Source: Pseudoxanthomonas sp. z9
GTDB taxonomy: Bacteria > Pseudomonadota > Gammaproteobacteria > Xanthomonadales > Xanthomonadaceae
Direction of reading: 5' to 3'
Length of the DNA: 64,000 bases
Assembly (NCBI RefSeq): GCF_006542425.1
Contig: NZ_VFID01000012.1
Span: 1-64,000, forward strand
A model generated the notes under the pieces. It was not told the origin of the DNA and searched no databases. It saw only the letters and a list, made by a program, of their open reading frames with translations. How positions within the stretch are numbered: position 1 is the first letter of the stretch; each line of letters begins with the position of its first letter. The position numbers and the translations under genes are program-made. This document shows, one piece after another, positions 52,394 to 60,723 of this stretch.

Positions 52394-53077
52394 ATGAACG
52401 ACAACGTCACCGAACTGCTGGAAACCGTCGAACAGGAAACCGGCGCCGCGCCGGACTGGTCCGTGCTGTGGCTGCACGGCCTGGGCGCCGATGGCCATGA
52501 CTTCGCGCCACTCGTACCGGAACTGGTACGCCCGGACTGGCCCGCGCTGCGCTTCGTGTTCCCGCATGCGCCGGTGCGCGCGGTGACCATCAACAACGGC
52601 GTGCGCATGCGCGCCTGGTACGACATCGTCGGCATGGACTTCGCCACCCGCGCCGAGGCCGATGGCATCGAAGCCTCGATCGTCCAGGTCGAAGCCCTGA
52701 TCGCGCGCGAGCTCGCCCGGGGCATCGCCCCGGAGCGCCTGCTGCTGGCCGGCTTCTCGCAAGGGGGCGCGATCGCCCTGTCGGCCGCGCTGCGGCGCAG
52801 CCAGCCGCTGGCCGGTGTGATCGCCCTGTCCACCTATCTGCCCGGCATCGATCAGGCCCGCCGTCATCTCGACGCGGCCGCGACGCGCCAACCGGTATTC
52901 ATGGCGCACGGCATCGGTGACCCGGTGATCCCGTTCATCCATGCCGAACGCAGCGCGCAGGCCCTGCAGGCCATGGGATTCGCCGTGGACTGGCATCGCT
53001 ATCCGATGGCCCACCAGGTCTGCGCCGAGGAAATCCGCGATCTCGGTGACTGGATGTCGCGCGTTTTTGCGTTGTAG
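52394..53077 (+). CDS. Alpha/beta-hydrolase carboxylesterase / lysophospholipase-like
   Basis: 227 residues. WSVLWLHGLGADGHDF is the oxyanion region, GFSQGGAIALSA has the nucleophile Ser, and later FMAHGIGDPVIPF and MAHQVCAEEI supply the Asp and His. It matches the phospholipase/carboxylesterase family of Pseudomonas esterase II. No signal peptide, so cytoplasmic. Start ATG 52394. It probably cleaves short-chain esters or acyl thioesters. Confidence 0.9.
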   Translation: MNDNVTELLETVEQETGAAPDWSVLWLHGLGADGHDFAPLVPELVRPDWPALRFVFPHAPVRAVTINNGVRMRAWYDIVGMDFATRAEADGIEASIVQVEALIARELARGIAPERLLLAGFSQGGAIALSAALRRSQPLAGVIALSTYLPGIDQARRHLDAAATRQPVFMAHGIGDPVIPFIHAERSAQALQAMGFAVDWHRYPMAHQVCAEEIRDLGDWMSRVFAL

Positions 53078-53189
53078 GGAGAAATTGCCGCGAGAAATCG
53101 CGATTCTTCGCCAAGGATGACGTCCGCAACGACGGGGGCTACCATCGGCGAGGACGTCCCTGGCGTTCGAACGTGAGGAAGCCCGTGCC

Positions 53190-53930
53190 GTGAAGGTGGT
53201 CATAGCCGACGACGAACCGCTTGCCCGCGAGCGCCTGCGCGCACTGCTGGCCGAACAGCCCGGCGTGGAAGTGGTGGCCGAGGCCGAGAATGGCGTGGGC
53301 GCCCTGCAGGCCTGCGCCGAGCACAAGCCGGACGTGGTGCTGCTGGACATCGCCATGCCCGGCGTCGACGGACTGGAAACCGCGCGCCACCTGGCCGCCT
53401 TCGACCCGCGCCCGGCGGTGGTGTTCTGCACCGCCTACGACGCGCATGCGCTGTCCGCCTTCGAGGCCGCGGCGATCGATTACCTGATGAAGCCGATCCG
53501 GGCCGAACGCCTGGCGGCGGCGCTGGAGCGCGCGCGCATGTTCATCGCCGGCCGCGCCAACGGCGGCGGTGCGCAGGAGCCCGGTCCGGCGCGCCAGGTC
53601 CGTACCCATCTGTGCGCGCGGATGCGCGGCAGCCTGCGGTTGATTCCGATCGAGGAAGTGCACTATCTCCAGGCCGAGGAGAAGTATGTGGTGGTCCACC
53701 ACGCACGCGGCGAGGATCTGATCGAGGAATCGCTGAAGTCGCTGGAGGAGGAGTTCAACGGCCGCTTCGTGCGCATCCACCGCAACTGCCTGGTGGCACG
53801 GCACGAACTGGTCGAACTCAAGCGCGCCGGCGACGGCCACGTCCAAGCCATCCTGCGCCACGGCAAGGCCCCGCTGGAAGTCAGCCGCCGCTGCGTGGCC
53901 GGCCTGCGCGAGACGGTCAAGCATCTCTGA
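53190..53930 (+). CDS. algR: AlgR-like LytTR response regulator (GTG start)
   Basis: 246 residues. Receiver: D7-D8, phospho-acceptor D53 in VVLLDIAMPG, FCTAYDAHA and LMKPIRAERL. LytTR domain about 135-240 with LIPIEEVHYLQAEEKYVVVH and RIHRNCLVARHELVEL. GTG at 53190 preceded by GTGAGGAAG. The position immediately before hemC is conserved in Pseudomonas and Xanthomonas. The usual AlgZ/FimS kinase gene is not next to it: the gene before is a carboxylesterase with only 112 bases between. It may be served by a kinase elsewhere, such as that at 12942, or act unphosphorylated. Confidence 0.88.
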   Translation: MKVVIADDEPLARERLRALLAEQPGVEVVAEAENGVGALQACAEHKPDVVLLDIAMPGVDGLETARHLAAFDPRPAVVFCTAYDAHALSAFEAAAIDYLMKPIRAERLAAALERARMFIAGRANGGGAQEPGPARQVRTHLCARMRGSLRLIPIEEVHYLQAEEKYVVVHHARGEDLIEESLKSLEEEFNGRFVRIHRNCLVARHELVELKRAGDGHVQAILRHGKAPLEVSRRCVAGLRETVKHL

Positions 53931-53999
53931 CGCCGCCTTCGGGGCGCGGGTTGCCCGATGGACCGTGCCCACCGGCGCGGTGTGCGGGATAATGCGCCG

Positions 54000-54923
54000 A
54001 TGAAACTCCGCATCGCCACCCGCAAGAGCCCGCTCGCCCTCTGGCAGAGCGAACACGTCGCCGAACGCCTGCGCGCCGCCCACCCGGACCTGGAAGTGGA
54101 ACTGGTGCCGATGAGCACCCGTGGCGACGAGGTGCTGGATCGCTCGCTGGCGGCGATCGGCGGCAAGGGCCTGTTCCTCAAGGAACTGGAACTGGCGATG
54201 CTGCGTGGCGAAGCCGATTGCGCGGTGCATTCGCTCAAGGACGTGCCGATGGAACTGGAGCCGCCGTTCGCGCTGGCCGCGATCCTGGCGCGTGCCGATG
54301 CCGCCGACGCCTTCGTTTCCAATCGCTACCCGGATCTGGACGCGTTGCCGCAAGGCGCGATCGTGGGCACGTCCTCGCTGCGCCGGCAGGCGCAGTTGCG
54401 CGCCCGCCGGCCGGATCTCCAACTGCGGGATCTGCGTGGCAACGTCAACACCCGCCTGGCGAAACTGGATGCGGGCGAGTACGACGCAATCGTGCTGGCC
54501 TGCGCCGGCCTGCAGCGTCTGGGCTTCGACGCGCGAATCCGCGCCCGCCTGCTTCCGCCGGCCTGGTTGCCGGCGCCGGCACAGGGCGCGGTCGCGGTGG
54601 AATGCCGCGACGACGATGCGGCGACGGTGGCGCTGTTCGCCGCGCTGGACGATGCCGATACCCGTTGCTGCGTGGAAGCCGAGCGGGCCATGAACCGCGC
54701 GTTGCATGGCAGTTGCCATGTGCCGGTGGCGGCCTTCGCGACCCTCTCGGCCGATGGCGCAGAACTGCACCTGCACGGCCTGGTGGGATCGGCGGAAGAT
54801 GGCCGCGCGGTGCGCGCCGACGGCATCGGCGCGGCGCGGTCTCCGGAAGAACTGGGCAGGAAGGTTGCCGCGCAATTGCTGGCGGATGGCGCGGGCGAGT
54901 TGCTTGCGGCTGCGCTGGCCTGA
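54000..54923 (+). CDS. hemC: Porphobilinogen deaminase (hydroxymethylbilane synthase)
   Basis: 307 residues, typical length. [19 protein letters not shown], the catalytic Asp in [22 protein letters not shown] and the dipyrromethane-binding Cys (about 239) in [12 protein letters not shown] are all present. The enzyme links four porphobilinogens into hydroxymethylbilane for haem synthesis. It lies 69 bases downstream of algR. Confidence 0.97.
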   Translation: MKLRIATRKSPLALWQSEHVAERLRAAHPDLEVELVPMSTRGDEVLDRSLAAIGGKGLFLKELELAMLRGEADCAVHSLKDVPMELEPPFALAAILARADAADAFVSNRYPDLDALPQGAIVGTSSLRRQAQLRARRPDLQLRDLRGNVNTRLAKLDAGEYDAIVLACAGLQRLGFDARIRARLLPPAWLPAPAQGAVAVECRDDDAATVALFAALDDADTRCCVEAERAMNRALHGSCHVPVAAFATLSADGAELHLHGLVGSAEDGRAVRADGIGAARSPEELGRKVAAQLLADGAGELLAAALA

Positions 54924-54925
54924 AG

Positions 54926-55242
54926 AGCAAATCCCCCTCAGTCCCCCTTTTGCAAAGGGGGAGGCAAAGAAGCCGCTAGCCGCCTTTGAAAAAGAGGTGG
55001 CCAAAAAGCCGCTAGCCCTCTTGGAAAAGGGGGCGGGCACCCGCGCCAGCGGGTGAGAGGGGATTTGCGCGCTGGGGTGGGAAAAGCAAATCCCCCTCAG
55101 TCCCCCCTTTGCAAAGGGGGGCAAGGAAGCCGCTAGCCGCCTTTGAAAAGGAGGTGGCCAAAAAGCCGCTAGCCCCCTTGGAAAAAGGGGGCGGGCACCC
55201 GCGCCAGCGGTTGACGGGGGATTTGCGCGCTGGGGTGGGAAA
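54926..55242. repeat. Tandem duplication of a 158-base unit after hemC
   Basis: Copy 1 (54926-55084) and copy 2 (55085-55242) are about 95% identical. Each starts AGCAAATCCCCCTCAGTCCC, contains a CCCCCTTT/AAAGGGGG palindrome and two AAGCCGCTAGCC elements, and ends GGATTTGCGCGCTGGGGTGG. The palindrome recurs at 59449-59484. Probably the remains of duplicated small repeats acting as a terminator region for hemC. Confidence 0.88.
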
Positions 55243-55391
55243 GCAAGTTCACCCGCTCGCCTTTTTCGCTTCTCAACTGCCCGATGACGAGGCGGGAAGA
55301 GATACAAAGGTGGGCTGCCGATTGCGCCGATGGACCCGAGACGGAAAGAAGCCGACGCCGCGGCTAGCGAAGCGAGCTCCGGTATCCCGTC

Positions 55392-55409
55392 AGCGGAGCA
55401 AGCTCCGCT
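55392..55409. repeat. Small hairpin repeat AGCGGAG-CAAG-CTCCGCT
   Basis: A perfect 7-base stem just behind the DUF481 gene stop. The same sequence (AGCGGAGCAAGCTCCGC) appears at 59341-59357 after the WYL gene, so it is a dispersed element, perhaps serving as a terminator. Confidence 0.6.
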
Positions 55410-56348
55410 CTATTTGAACTTGTAGACCACGTTCATCGTGGTCAGGGTGTCGGTGCGCTTGAGGTTCTCGGCTGCATCGCTGTTGTGGCGCGCCTGCCAG
55501 CCGGCCTTCAGCGCCAGGTGCGAATTCATCGTCACCGACAGGCCCAGATCGTTCTGGGCGAAGGTGTTGTACTCGCCCGATTCCACCAGCAGCTTGTTGA
55601 CCAGTTCGGTGTTCTCGCTCAGCGAAACCCGCAGGTCCACCAGGCCACGTCCGATCACGCTGGATTCGTTGCGCTCCTCCAGGGTGTCGTAGGCGCGGCG
55701 GAAGCCGGGGCCCACCTGCAGATCCAGCTGGGTGCGGTCTCCATCGACCACCCGGTTGCCGTAGCTGACACTGACCGAGGTCTGTCGGCTGAAGGTACCG
55801 AAATCGTCTTCCTCGTGGCGCAGCGACGTGTTGACCGTGCCGCGCGAGTCGGTCCGGTAGGCACCGTTGCCGGTCAGGGTGTAGCGGTTGGCGGTGGTGC
55901 GGCGATCACGCTTGATCGTCCCGTCGGGCTGGGTCGATTTGTATTCGGAACTGGCGCGCAGGCCGGACAGGCTGCCGCTGTACTTCCAGGCGCCGCCGTC
56001 GGCGTAGTTCAGATCCAGGCGCGCGTTGAGGCTCTCGGTGGTGCTGTTGCCGTGGGCCGAGGCGAATCCGAGTTCGCCACCGCCGCTCCACGGGGAACTG
56101 GGTTGCAGCGGTTCGGTCGGCGTTTCCGCCATCGGGCGCGGAGGAGGCACCGGCAGCGGCGCTCCCTTGTGGCTGACCGCGAGGGATTCCTTCTGGGTCA
56201 CCGCACCACCGGCCTTGGCCTTGGCGCTGGTGATCTGGGCGCCCGCCTTCAGATTGTTGTCCGGGGGGACGAGATCCTGGGCATGCGCCAGCGGTGCGCC
56301 TGCCAGGCACAGGGATAGGGACAAGGCGAGCAGGTTGGGACGGGGCAT
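55410..56348 (-). CDS. DUF481-family outer-membrane barrel protein
   Basis: 312 residues with a signal peptide (NLLALSLSLCLAGAPLAHAQ), a Pro-rich spacer (about 55-85) and a beta-rich DUF481 region from about 88 (GGGELGFASAHGNSTTESLNA) to the end TMNVVYKFK. Members of this family are small outer-membrane proteins of unknown role, sometimes salt-induced. A promoter with TTGAGC and TATTCT (17-base spacer) lies about 68 bases upstream. Confidence 0.87.
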   Translation of the reverse strand: MPRPNLLALSLSLCLAGAPLAHAQDLVPPDNNLKAGAQITSAKAKAGGAVTQKESLAVSHKGAPLPVPPPRPMAETPTEPLQPSSPWSGGGELGFASAHGNSTTESLNARLDLNYADGGAWKYSGSLSGLRASSEYKSTQPDGTIKRDRRTTANRYTLTGNGAYRTDSRGTVNTSLRHEEDDFGTFSRQTSVSVSYGNRVVDGDRTQLDLQVGPGFRRAYDTLEERNESSVIGRGLVDLRVSLSENTELVNKLLVESGEYNTFAQNDLGLSVTMNSHLALKAGWQARHNSDAAENLKRTDTLTTMNVVYKFK

Positions 56349-56415
56349 GAAGGGCCTCGGCGGGCGGAGGACGCGGTTGCGTCGTCGTCGCCATGTGAAC
56401 GTTGAAAACGGTTAC

Positions 56416-56444
56416 AGAATAACAATCCGAACTTCCAGGCTCAA
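56416..56444 (-). promoter_or_regulatory. Candidate sigma-70 promoter of the DUF481 gene
   Basis: On the minus strand TTGAGC (56439-56444) and TATTCT (56416-56421) are 17 bases apart, in an AT-rich patch unusual for this genome, 68 bases upstream of the start codon. Confidence 0.5.
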
Positions 56445-56571
56445 GGCAAGTGATTGTTTGGATTCAGATTCGTGACCGATTCTGCCATGCTTTCATTCAC
56501 ATTTGTGGCGTCTGGACACCCCCGGATCAGGTGCGTTTCACGTTTTCGCACACCCATGTGGCGGAGAAGGT

Positions 56572-57249
56572 TCAGCGCATGCACCGGAACGCGTATTCAT
56601 CCAGTTCCCAGCCCAGCCGCTCGCGCCCCCGGTCGCTGAGATCGGTCATCAGGCTGTCCACGTTGCGGCGGATGCGCAGGCAGGGATCGGTCTCGTAGCC
56701 GGGGCCCGCGAACAGTTGGCCAATGAAATTGACCACCTGCTCCGGGCTGACCGAACGACGCATCACGAATCGCCCGGGTCGCTCGCCGCCGGGCATCCGC
56801 GCCCGGCGTTGCCGTAGCGGGTCGCTGCCGAAATCCGGTACCGGGTCGCCCGCCCGTGCCCAGGCGACGCCCTGTGCCAGGAGATCGGCCGCGCCGCCGG
56901 TACCGGTATCCGCATTGGCGGGCGGGGGAACGATGGTGTCGTCGGTCCGGCTCGTGGCCGGACGGGATGCGGGACGGGGACCGGCCGCCGGGCGTGGGGA
57001 TCGGGGAGTATTGGATGTTGCCGGTGGGGCGGCGAAGGGAACCGGGGCCGCGACCGGCGATTCACGCGGCCAGAAACGGAGCCGCGGGCGGGACTCGCCA
57101 TCCGTCATCGTCGCCGGCGTCGGCAGGCGCCAGAGCAGGCCAATCACCAACACATGCAGTGCGACCACGACGAATACGGCGATGCCATTGTGCCTGACGC
57201 GTTCGGACAACCTTGTCGCTCCCCTTTCCAGGCCTTGGAGTGTGGCCAT
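56572..57249 (-). CDS. Hypothetical single-pass membrane protein with Pro-rich linker
   Basis: 225 residues. One membrane helix (about 23-41, IAVFVVVALHVLVIGLLW) follows a basic start, then a Pro/Ala/Arg-rich linker (about 50-115) and a folded C-terminal region with two cysteines (PCLRIRRN, AFRCMR). The layout resembles TonB-like or envelope-spanning linkers, but no TonB domain was seen. Function unknown. Confidence 0.65.
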   Translation of the reverse strand: MATLQGLERGATRLSERVRHNGIAVFVVVALHVLVIGLLWRLPTPATMTDGESRPRLRFWPRESPVAAPVPFAAPPATSNTPRSPRPAAGPRPASRPATSRTDDTIVPPPANADTGTGGAADLLAQGVAWARAGDPVPDFGSDPLRQRRARMPGGERPGRFVMRRSVSPEQVVNFIGQLFAGPGYETDPCLRIRRNVDSLMTDLSDRGRERLGWELDEYAFRCMR

Positions 57250-57376
57250 GCGCGGGTTAAACGGGAGTTAGACCTGGCTGTTTTCAATTCAATGTGACTT
57301 TCGGGTGTTCCCGGCCCCGGCATCGCCGCGCAACATGCGGCGACATGACCTTGTCCCGGAAGCGCAGGTGTCCGCC

Positions 57377-57508
57377 ATGCCCAGAAAAATCCTCATGGGT
57401 CTGTTGATGGTGGCGCTGGCCTGCGCCATCGCCGGTTCCGGCTACGCGTTCGGCAAATACCTGGCACAGCGCGATCACGCGGCCGGAGTATCGGCCGCGA
57501 CCGGCTAG
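57377..57508 (+). CDS. Small membrane protein (43 aa)
   Basis: 43 residues: MPRKILMGLLMVALACAIAG and then GYAFGKYLAQRDHAA. One membrane helix fills most of the protein. The ATG at 57377 has AGGTG upstream. Its stop TAG shares bases with the stop of the opposite gene (CTAG). Function unknown. Confidence 0.6.
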   Translation: MPRKILMGLLMVALACAIAGSGYAFGKYLAQRDHAAGVSAATG

Positions 57509-58176
57509 GGCGACTCGATGGTGATGGCGGGATCGTTGAAGCGCGAATACGCCAGGGTCATGGTGTAGGGACCGCCGTTGGCGGTCTCGCCGCTGTGCTG
57601 GAGCTGCAGCGGACGTCCCTCGCGATCGATCCAGTACAGGAACTCGCCGGGCTCCGGTTGCGTATGCCGCACGCGATAACGCCGTGCGCGCTGGCCGGCA
57701 AGATCCTCCTCGCCCAGGAACTCGGCCGACAGGCCACTGCGGTTCTCGCGGATCTTCATCGGATCGCGCCATTGGCTGACGGTGCCCTCGGGAATCGGCA
57801 CCTTGGTCTGCTGGCCGTGCATTTCCATGTACATGGTGTCGCCGATGATCACCTGGGTACCGACCGGCATGATCATGCGATAGCGATCCGGCGCGACGAA
57901 GTCCATTTCGTTCTGCATCGGCTGGCCACCCTCGACGGTCATCACCGCGTGGAAGCTGCGCGCCGCCAGGAATTTCTCCATCGACGCGGTGACCTCGCCC
58001 AGCGCATCCACGGCCGGCGCCGCAGCCGCCGGGGGGCGCGCAGCATCCGGTGCCGTTGCGGGTGCCGCGGTCGTGGCCGGTTCCGGTTGCCGCGAGCAGG
58101 CAACGGCCAGCGCCGCCGCCGCCAGCAGGGGAAGGAATCGGGACGGGCAGGAAGGCGACACGCGGCTGGGGAACAT
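57505..58176 (-). CDS. Predicted lipoprotein (LolA-like fold possible)
   Basis: 223 residues with a lipobox (AAAALAVAC at about 25-28) and a Pro/Ala-rich spacer, then a beta-rich domain with RSFHAVMTVEGGQPMQNEMD, FVAPDRYRMIMPVGTQVIIGD and QRARRYRVRHT. The pattern resembles LolA/LppX-type lipoprotein-binding folds but the match is by eye. It is divergent from the WYL gene with a large inverted repeat between. Role unknown. Confidence 0.7.
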   Translation of the reverse strand: MFPSRVSPSCPSRFLPLLAAAALAVACSRQPEPATTAAPATAPDAARPPAAAAPAVDALGEVTASMEKFLAARSFHAVMTVEGGQPMQNEMDFVAPDRYRMIMPVGTQVIIGDTMYMEMHGQQTKVPIPEGTVSQWRDPMKIRENRSGLSAEFLGEEDLAGQRARRYRVRHTQPEPGEFLYWIDREGRPLQLQHSGETANGGPYTMTLAYSRFNDPAITIESP

Positions 58177-58203
58177 GGTGGAGCTCCAGGGTAGGGGAAC
58201 GGG

Positions 58204-58284
58204 GCCGCTTGGGTCCGTGCGTTGGGGGAGTCCGGGCGGCGCGTTCACGCCCCGGGCCCCAGGCACCGCACGGGCCCAAGCGGC
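58204..58284. promoter_or_regulatory. Large inverted repeat between lipoprotein and WYL-regulator genes
   Basis: GCCGCTTGGGTCCGTGCG (58204-58221) pairs with CGCACGGGCCCAAGCGGC (58267-58284) with one mismatch; further pairing is possible inside the 45-base loop (GTCCGGGCGG with CCCCGGGCCC-like segments). It lies between divergent starts at 58176 and 58352, so it sits in both leaders or promoters, not after a gene. It may be a regulator site or an RNA element. Confidence 0.6.
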
Positions 58285-58351
58285 CGGGACCCTATCGATG
58301 CCAACGCCAACCGGGCGTCGAAAACGGCCACGGCTCGGCCATAATCATGGC

Positions 58352-59323
58352 ATGGACAAGATCGAACGCATCACCGCCCTGCATCGCATCCTGAAGGCCT
58401 CGCGCTACCCGGTCACGGTCAAGCGCCTGCAGGAGGAACTCGGCTGTTCGCGCGCCACCGTCTATCGCGATCTGGCCTACCTTCGCGACGCGCTGATGGC
58501 GCCCATCGAGGGCGACGGCGAAGCCGGCTTCCGCTACGAGGCGGCCGAAGGCGAGCGGTTCGAACTGCCGGGGCTGTGGCTGAGTTCGGAAGAACTGTAT
58601 GCGCTGCTGGCGGCCCAGCAACTGCTGGTGCGCACTGGCGGCGGCGTGCTGTCCGGCGCGCTGGCGCCGTTGCAGAAGCGCATCGAGGGGCTGCTCGCCG
58701 ATCACGCGGGCGTGTCCCAATGGCCGGTGGACCGGGTGCGGGTGATTCCACATCGTGGGCGCCGGCTGGACGAGGCCAGCTTCCGCACTGTCGCCTCGGC
58801 CGTGCTGGAGCGCAAGCAGCTCGCGTTCGAGTATCGGGCCCGCTCCACCGACGAGCGCACCCGCCGCACCGTGTCACCCCAGCGCATCACTCATTACCGC
58901 GACAATTGGTACCTGGATGCCTGGGACCACGAGCGCAAGGCGCTGCGCAGCTTCGCGGTGGATCGCATCGGCGGCGCGCGCCTGCTGGAAGAGGCGGCGC
59001 AGGATCTGGCCAACGATGATCTCAACCAGCACCTGGCGTCCAGCTACGGCATCTTTTCCGGCGAGCCGAAGGGGTGGGCGACCATCCTGTTCAGCCCCAA
59101 GGCGGCGCGCTGGGTCGCCGACGAGCAATGGCATTCCAAGCAGCAGGGACGCCATCTTCCCGACGGCCGCTACGAGTTGAAGGTGCCCTACAGCGTTTCC
59201 CGCGAATTGTTGATGGACATCCTGCACTACGGCGCGGACGCGGAAATCATCGAACCGTCGGTGCTGCGCGAGCAGGCCAAGTCCCTGCTGGAACTGGCGC
59301 TGTCGAATTACGGGAAGCGTTGA
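58352..59323 (+). CDS. YafY-type WYL-domain transcriptional regulator
   Basis: 323 residues. The N-terminal HTH reads RITALHRILKASRYPVTVKR then LGCSRATVYRDLAYLRDAL; the middle WYL domain contains AFEYRARSTDERTRRTVSPQ, HYRDNWYLDAWDHERKALR and FAVDRIGGARLLE; a C-terminal WCX extension follows. WYL domains bind nucleotides or DNA and link such regulators to stress or defence. Start ATG 58352 begins the HTH. It may control the divergent lipoprotein or itself. Confidence 0.88.
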   Translation: MDKIERITALHRILKASRYPVTVKRLQEELGCSRATVYRDLAYLRDALMAPIEGDGEAGFRYEAAEGERFELPGLWLSSEELYALLAAQQLLVRTGGGVLSGALAPLQKRIEGLLADHAGVSQWPVDRVRVIPHRGRRLDEASFRTVASAVLERKQLAFEYRARSTDERTRRTVSPQRITHYRDNWYLDAWDHERKALRSFAVDRIGGARLLEEAAQDLANDDLNQHLASSYGIFSGEPKGWATILFSPKAARWVADEQWHSKQQGRHLPDGRYELKVPYSVSRELLMDILHYGADAEIIEPSVLREQAKSLLELALSNYGKR

Positions 59324-59340
59324 GCGGCAGCTGCTCGGTT

Positions 59341-59538
59341 AGCGGAGCAAGCTCCGCGCTACGGGGATCCGCCGTGTCCGTTGTCGGGAGAGAGCCCCTT
59401 AACCAGCCATCCGGCTGTTGAGGAGGGCCTGCTCTCGGCGCCAAAAGCGAATCCCCCTCGGTCCCCCTTTTTCAAAGGGGGAGGCGAAGCGGAGACTGAT
59501 TCCCGATTCCCGAATCCCGAATCCCGAATCCCGAATCA
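59341..59538. repeat. Repeat-rich spacer between WYL and lipocalin genes
   Basis: Contains the AGCGGAGCAAGCTCCGC hairpin (59341-59357), a CCCCCTTT/AAAGGGGG palindrome (59464-59481) and, at 59500-59538, an octamer tract of CCCGAATC (one variant copy and three or four exact copies). The last copies run into the stop codon of the lipocalin gene. Confidence 0.75.
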
Positions 59539-60135
59539 GGGAGTCTTCGGCTCGGCGAAACCCGGCTGGCCCACCTGCGCAGGCAGTTGCGGCTCGCGGA
59601 CCAGCTGACGCGCGTTGACGCCGTGGTCGCGCATCTTGCGGATGAGCTGCTGGTAGAGCGTGTCGTCCATGTCGGGAGAGCGCGAGAAAATCCAGCCCAG
59701 GTCGCGCTCGGGATAGCTGATCAGCGCCCAGGAATAGTCGGGCGCCACTTCCAGGATGTGGAACTTGGCCGGTACCACGCCGACGAACCACAGGGTCCAG
59801 TCGCGGTTGCCGCTGCCGCCCTTCACCGATGCGCGCGCTTCGCGGACTTGTTCAGGTTCATTGAAGCCTTCGCGGTGGAGATAGCGCACGCCGATGCGGT
59901 CGCCTTCGCGGGCGGTGTACTCGTAGCGGCCGGTCACGTGGCCGCGCTCGGCGAAGTAGGGAATGTGCGCGACCACGTACCAGGTGCCCATGAACCGGGG
60001 CAGGTCGATGTCCGTCGCCTGCACCGGTGCCTCCAGCCCCATCGACCGGGTCTCGCTCTGGCTGGCACAGGCGGTCACCGCGGCAATCAGGGCGCACGTC
60101 AGGACGGCGCGAAGACGGCACAGCGATGCGGACAT
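59536..60135 (-). CDS. blc: Blc-type lipocalin, outer-membrane lipoprotein
   Basis: 199 residues with a lipobox in ALIAAVTACASQ. The lipocalin core begins DIDLPRFMGTWYVVAHIPYF and includes VTGRYEYTAREG, WTLWFVGVVPAKFHIL and ALISYPERDLGWIFSR. Bacterial Blc carries lysophospholipids or fatty acids at the outer membrane. The C-terminal 20 residues beyond the fold are basic and Pro-rich. Its stop lies in the octamer repeat, so the tail may be repeat-derived. Confidence 0.9.
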   Translation of the reverse strand: MSASLCRLRAVLTCALIAAVTACASQSETRSMGLEAPVQATDIDLPRFMGTWYVVAHIPYFAERGHVTGRYEYTAREGDRIGVRYLHREGFNEPEQVREARASVKGGSGNRDWTLWFVGVVPAKFHILEVAPDYSWALISYPERDLGWIFSRSPDMDDTLYQQLIRKMRDHGVNARQLVREPQLPAQVGQPGFAEPKTP

Positions 60136-60300
60136 GCAGGACTCCTGGGTGGTGAATCGTCACAAACCGCCGCCGCAACGGCGGGCGACACGAATATCGC
60201 ATATCGGCATGAAGGCGAGAATCTCTGAACGGATCCACCGCGTCGCAATCCGTGAGAAGGCGGCGCGGCAGGCTGGAGCCCTGTCCATCGGAGCCCTGCC

Positions 60301-60624
60301 ATGCGCGACTTTGCCCACTCGATTTCCACCGACGCCCGCCTGTCCCGTGCGCCGGACCCGCAACTCGAAAGGTTGCTGCGGCGCGTGGTTGCGATCGGCC
60401 TGGCGCTGGTGCTGCTGTTCCCGCTGGCCCGCGGACAGATTCCCTGGCTGGGATGGGCGCCGCTGTGGCTGGTCGGCATGCCGCTGGCGGCCTGGTGGGC
60501 GTTGCACCGCTTCCGCCTGCCGCAGTGGCCGGTGCGCCGCGACGTGGCCGGACGCCGGCGAAATCGTCCACAGGCCCGCCGCCGGGCGCGGATGCCGCGC
60601 ACCCCTTGGCTGCGGGCCGCCTGA
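60301..60624 (+). CDS. Hypothetical small membrane protein (107 aa)
   Basis: 107 residues with two hydrophobic helices (about 30-45 and 50-70) and a strongly basic tail (RRDVAGRRRNRPQARRRAR). No known family was recognised; the basic tail probably lies in the cytoplasm. A GAGCCC lies before the start. Confidence 0.5.
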   Translation: MRDFAHSISTDARLSRAPDPQLERLLRRVVAIGLALVLLFPLARGQIPWLGWAPLWLVGMPLAAWWALHRFRLPQWPVRRDVAGRRRNRPQARRRARMPRTPWLRAA

Positions 60625-60723
60625 GCCACGTGGGCCGGACGCGCACTGACGTTCGACAGGGGAGGGTGGCCATGGACTTGTGCTAGCGTGAAGGAATTGT
60701 CTTCGCAATCCGGAGTTTCCTTC

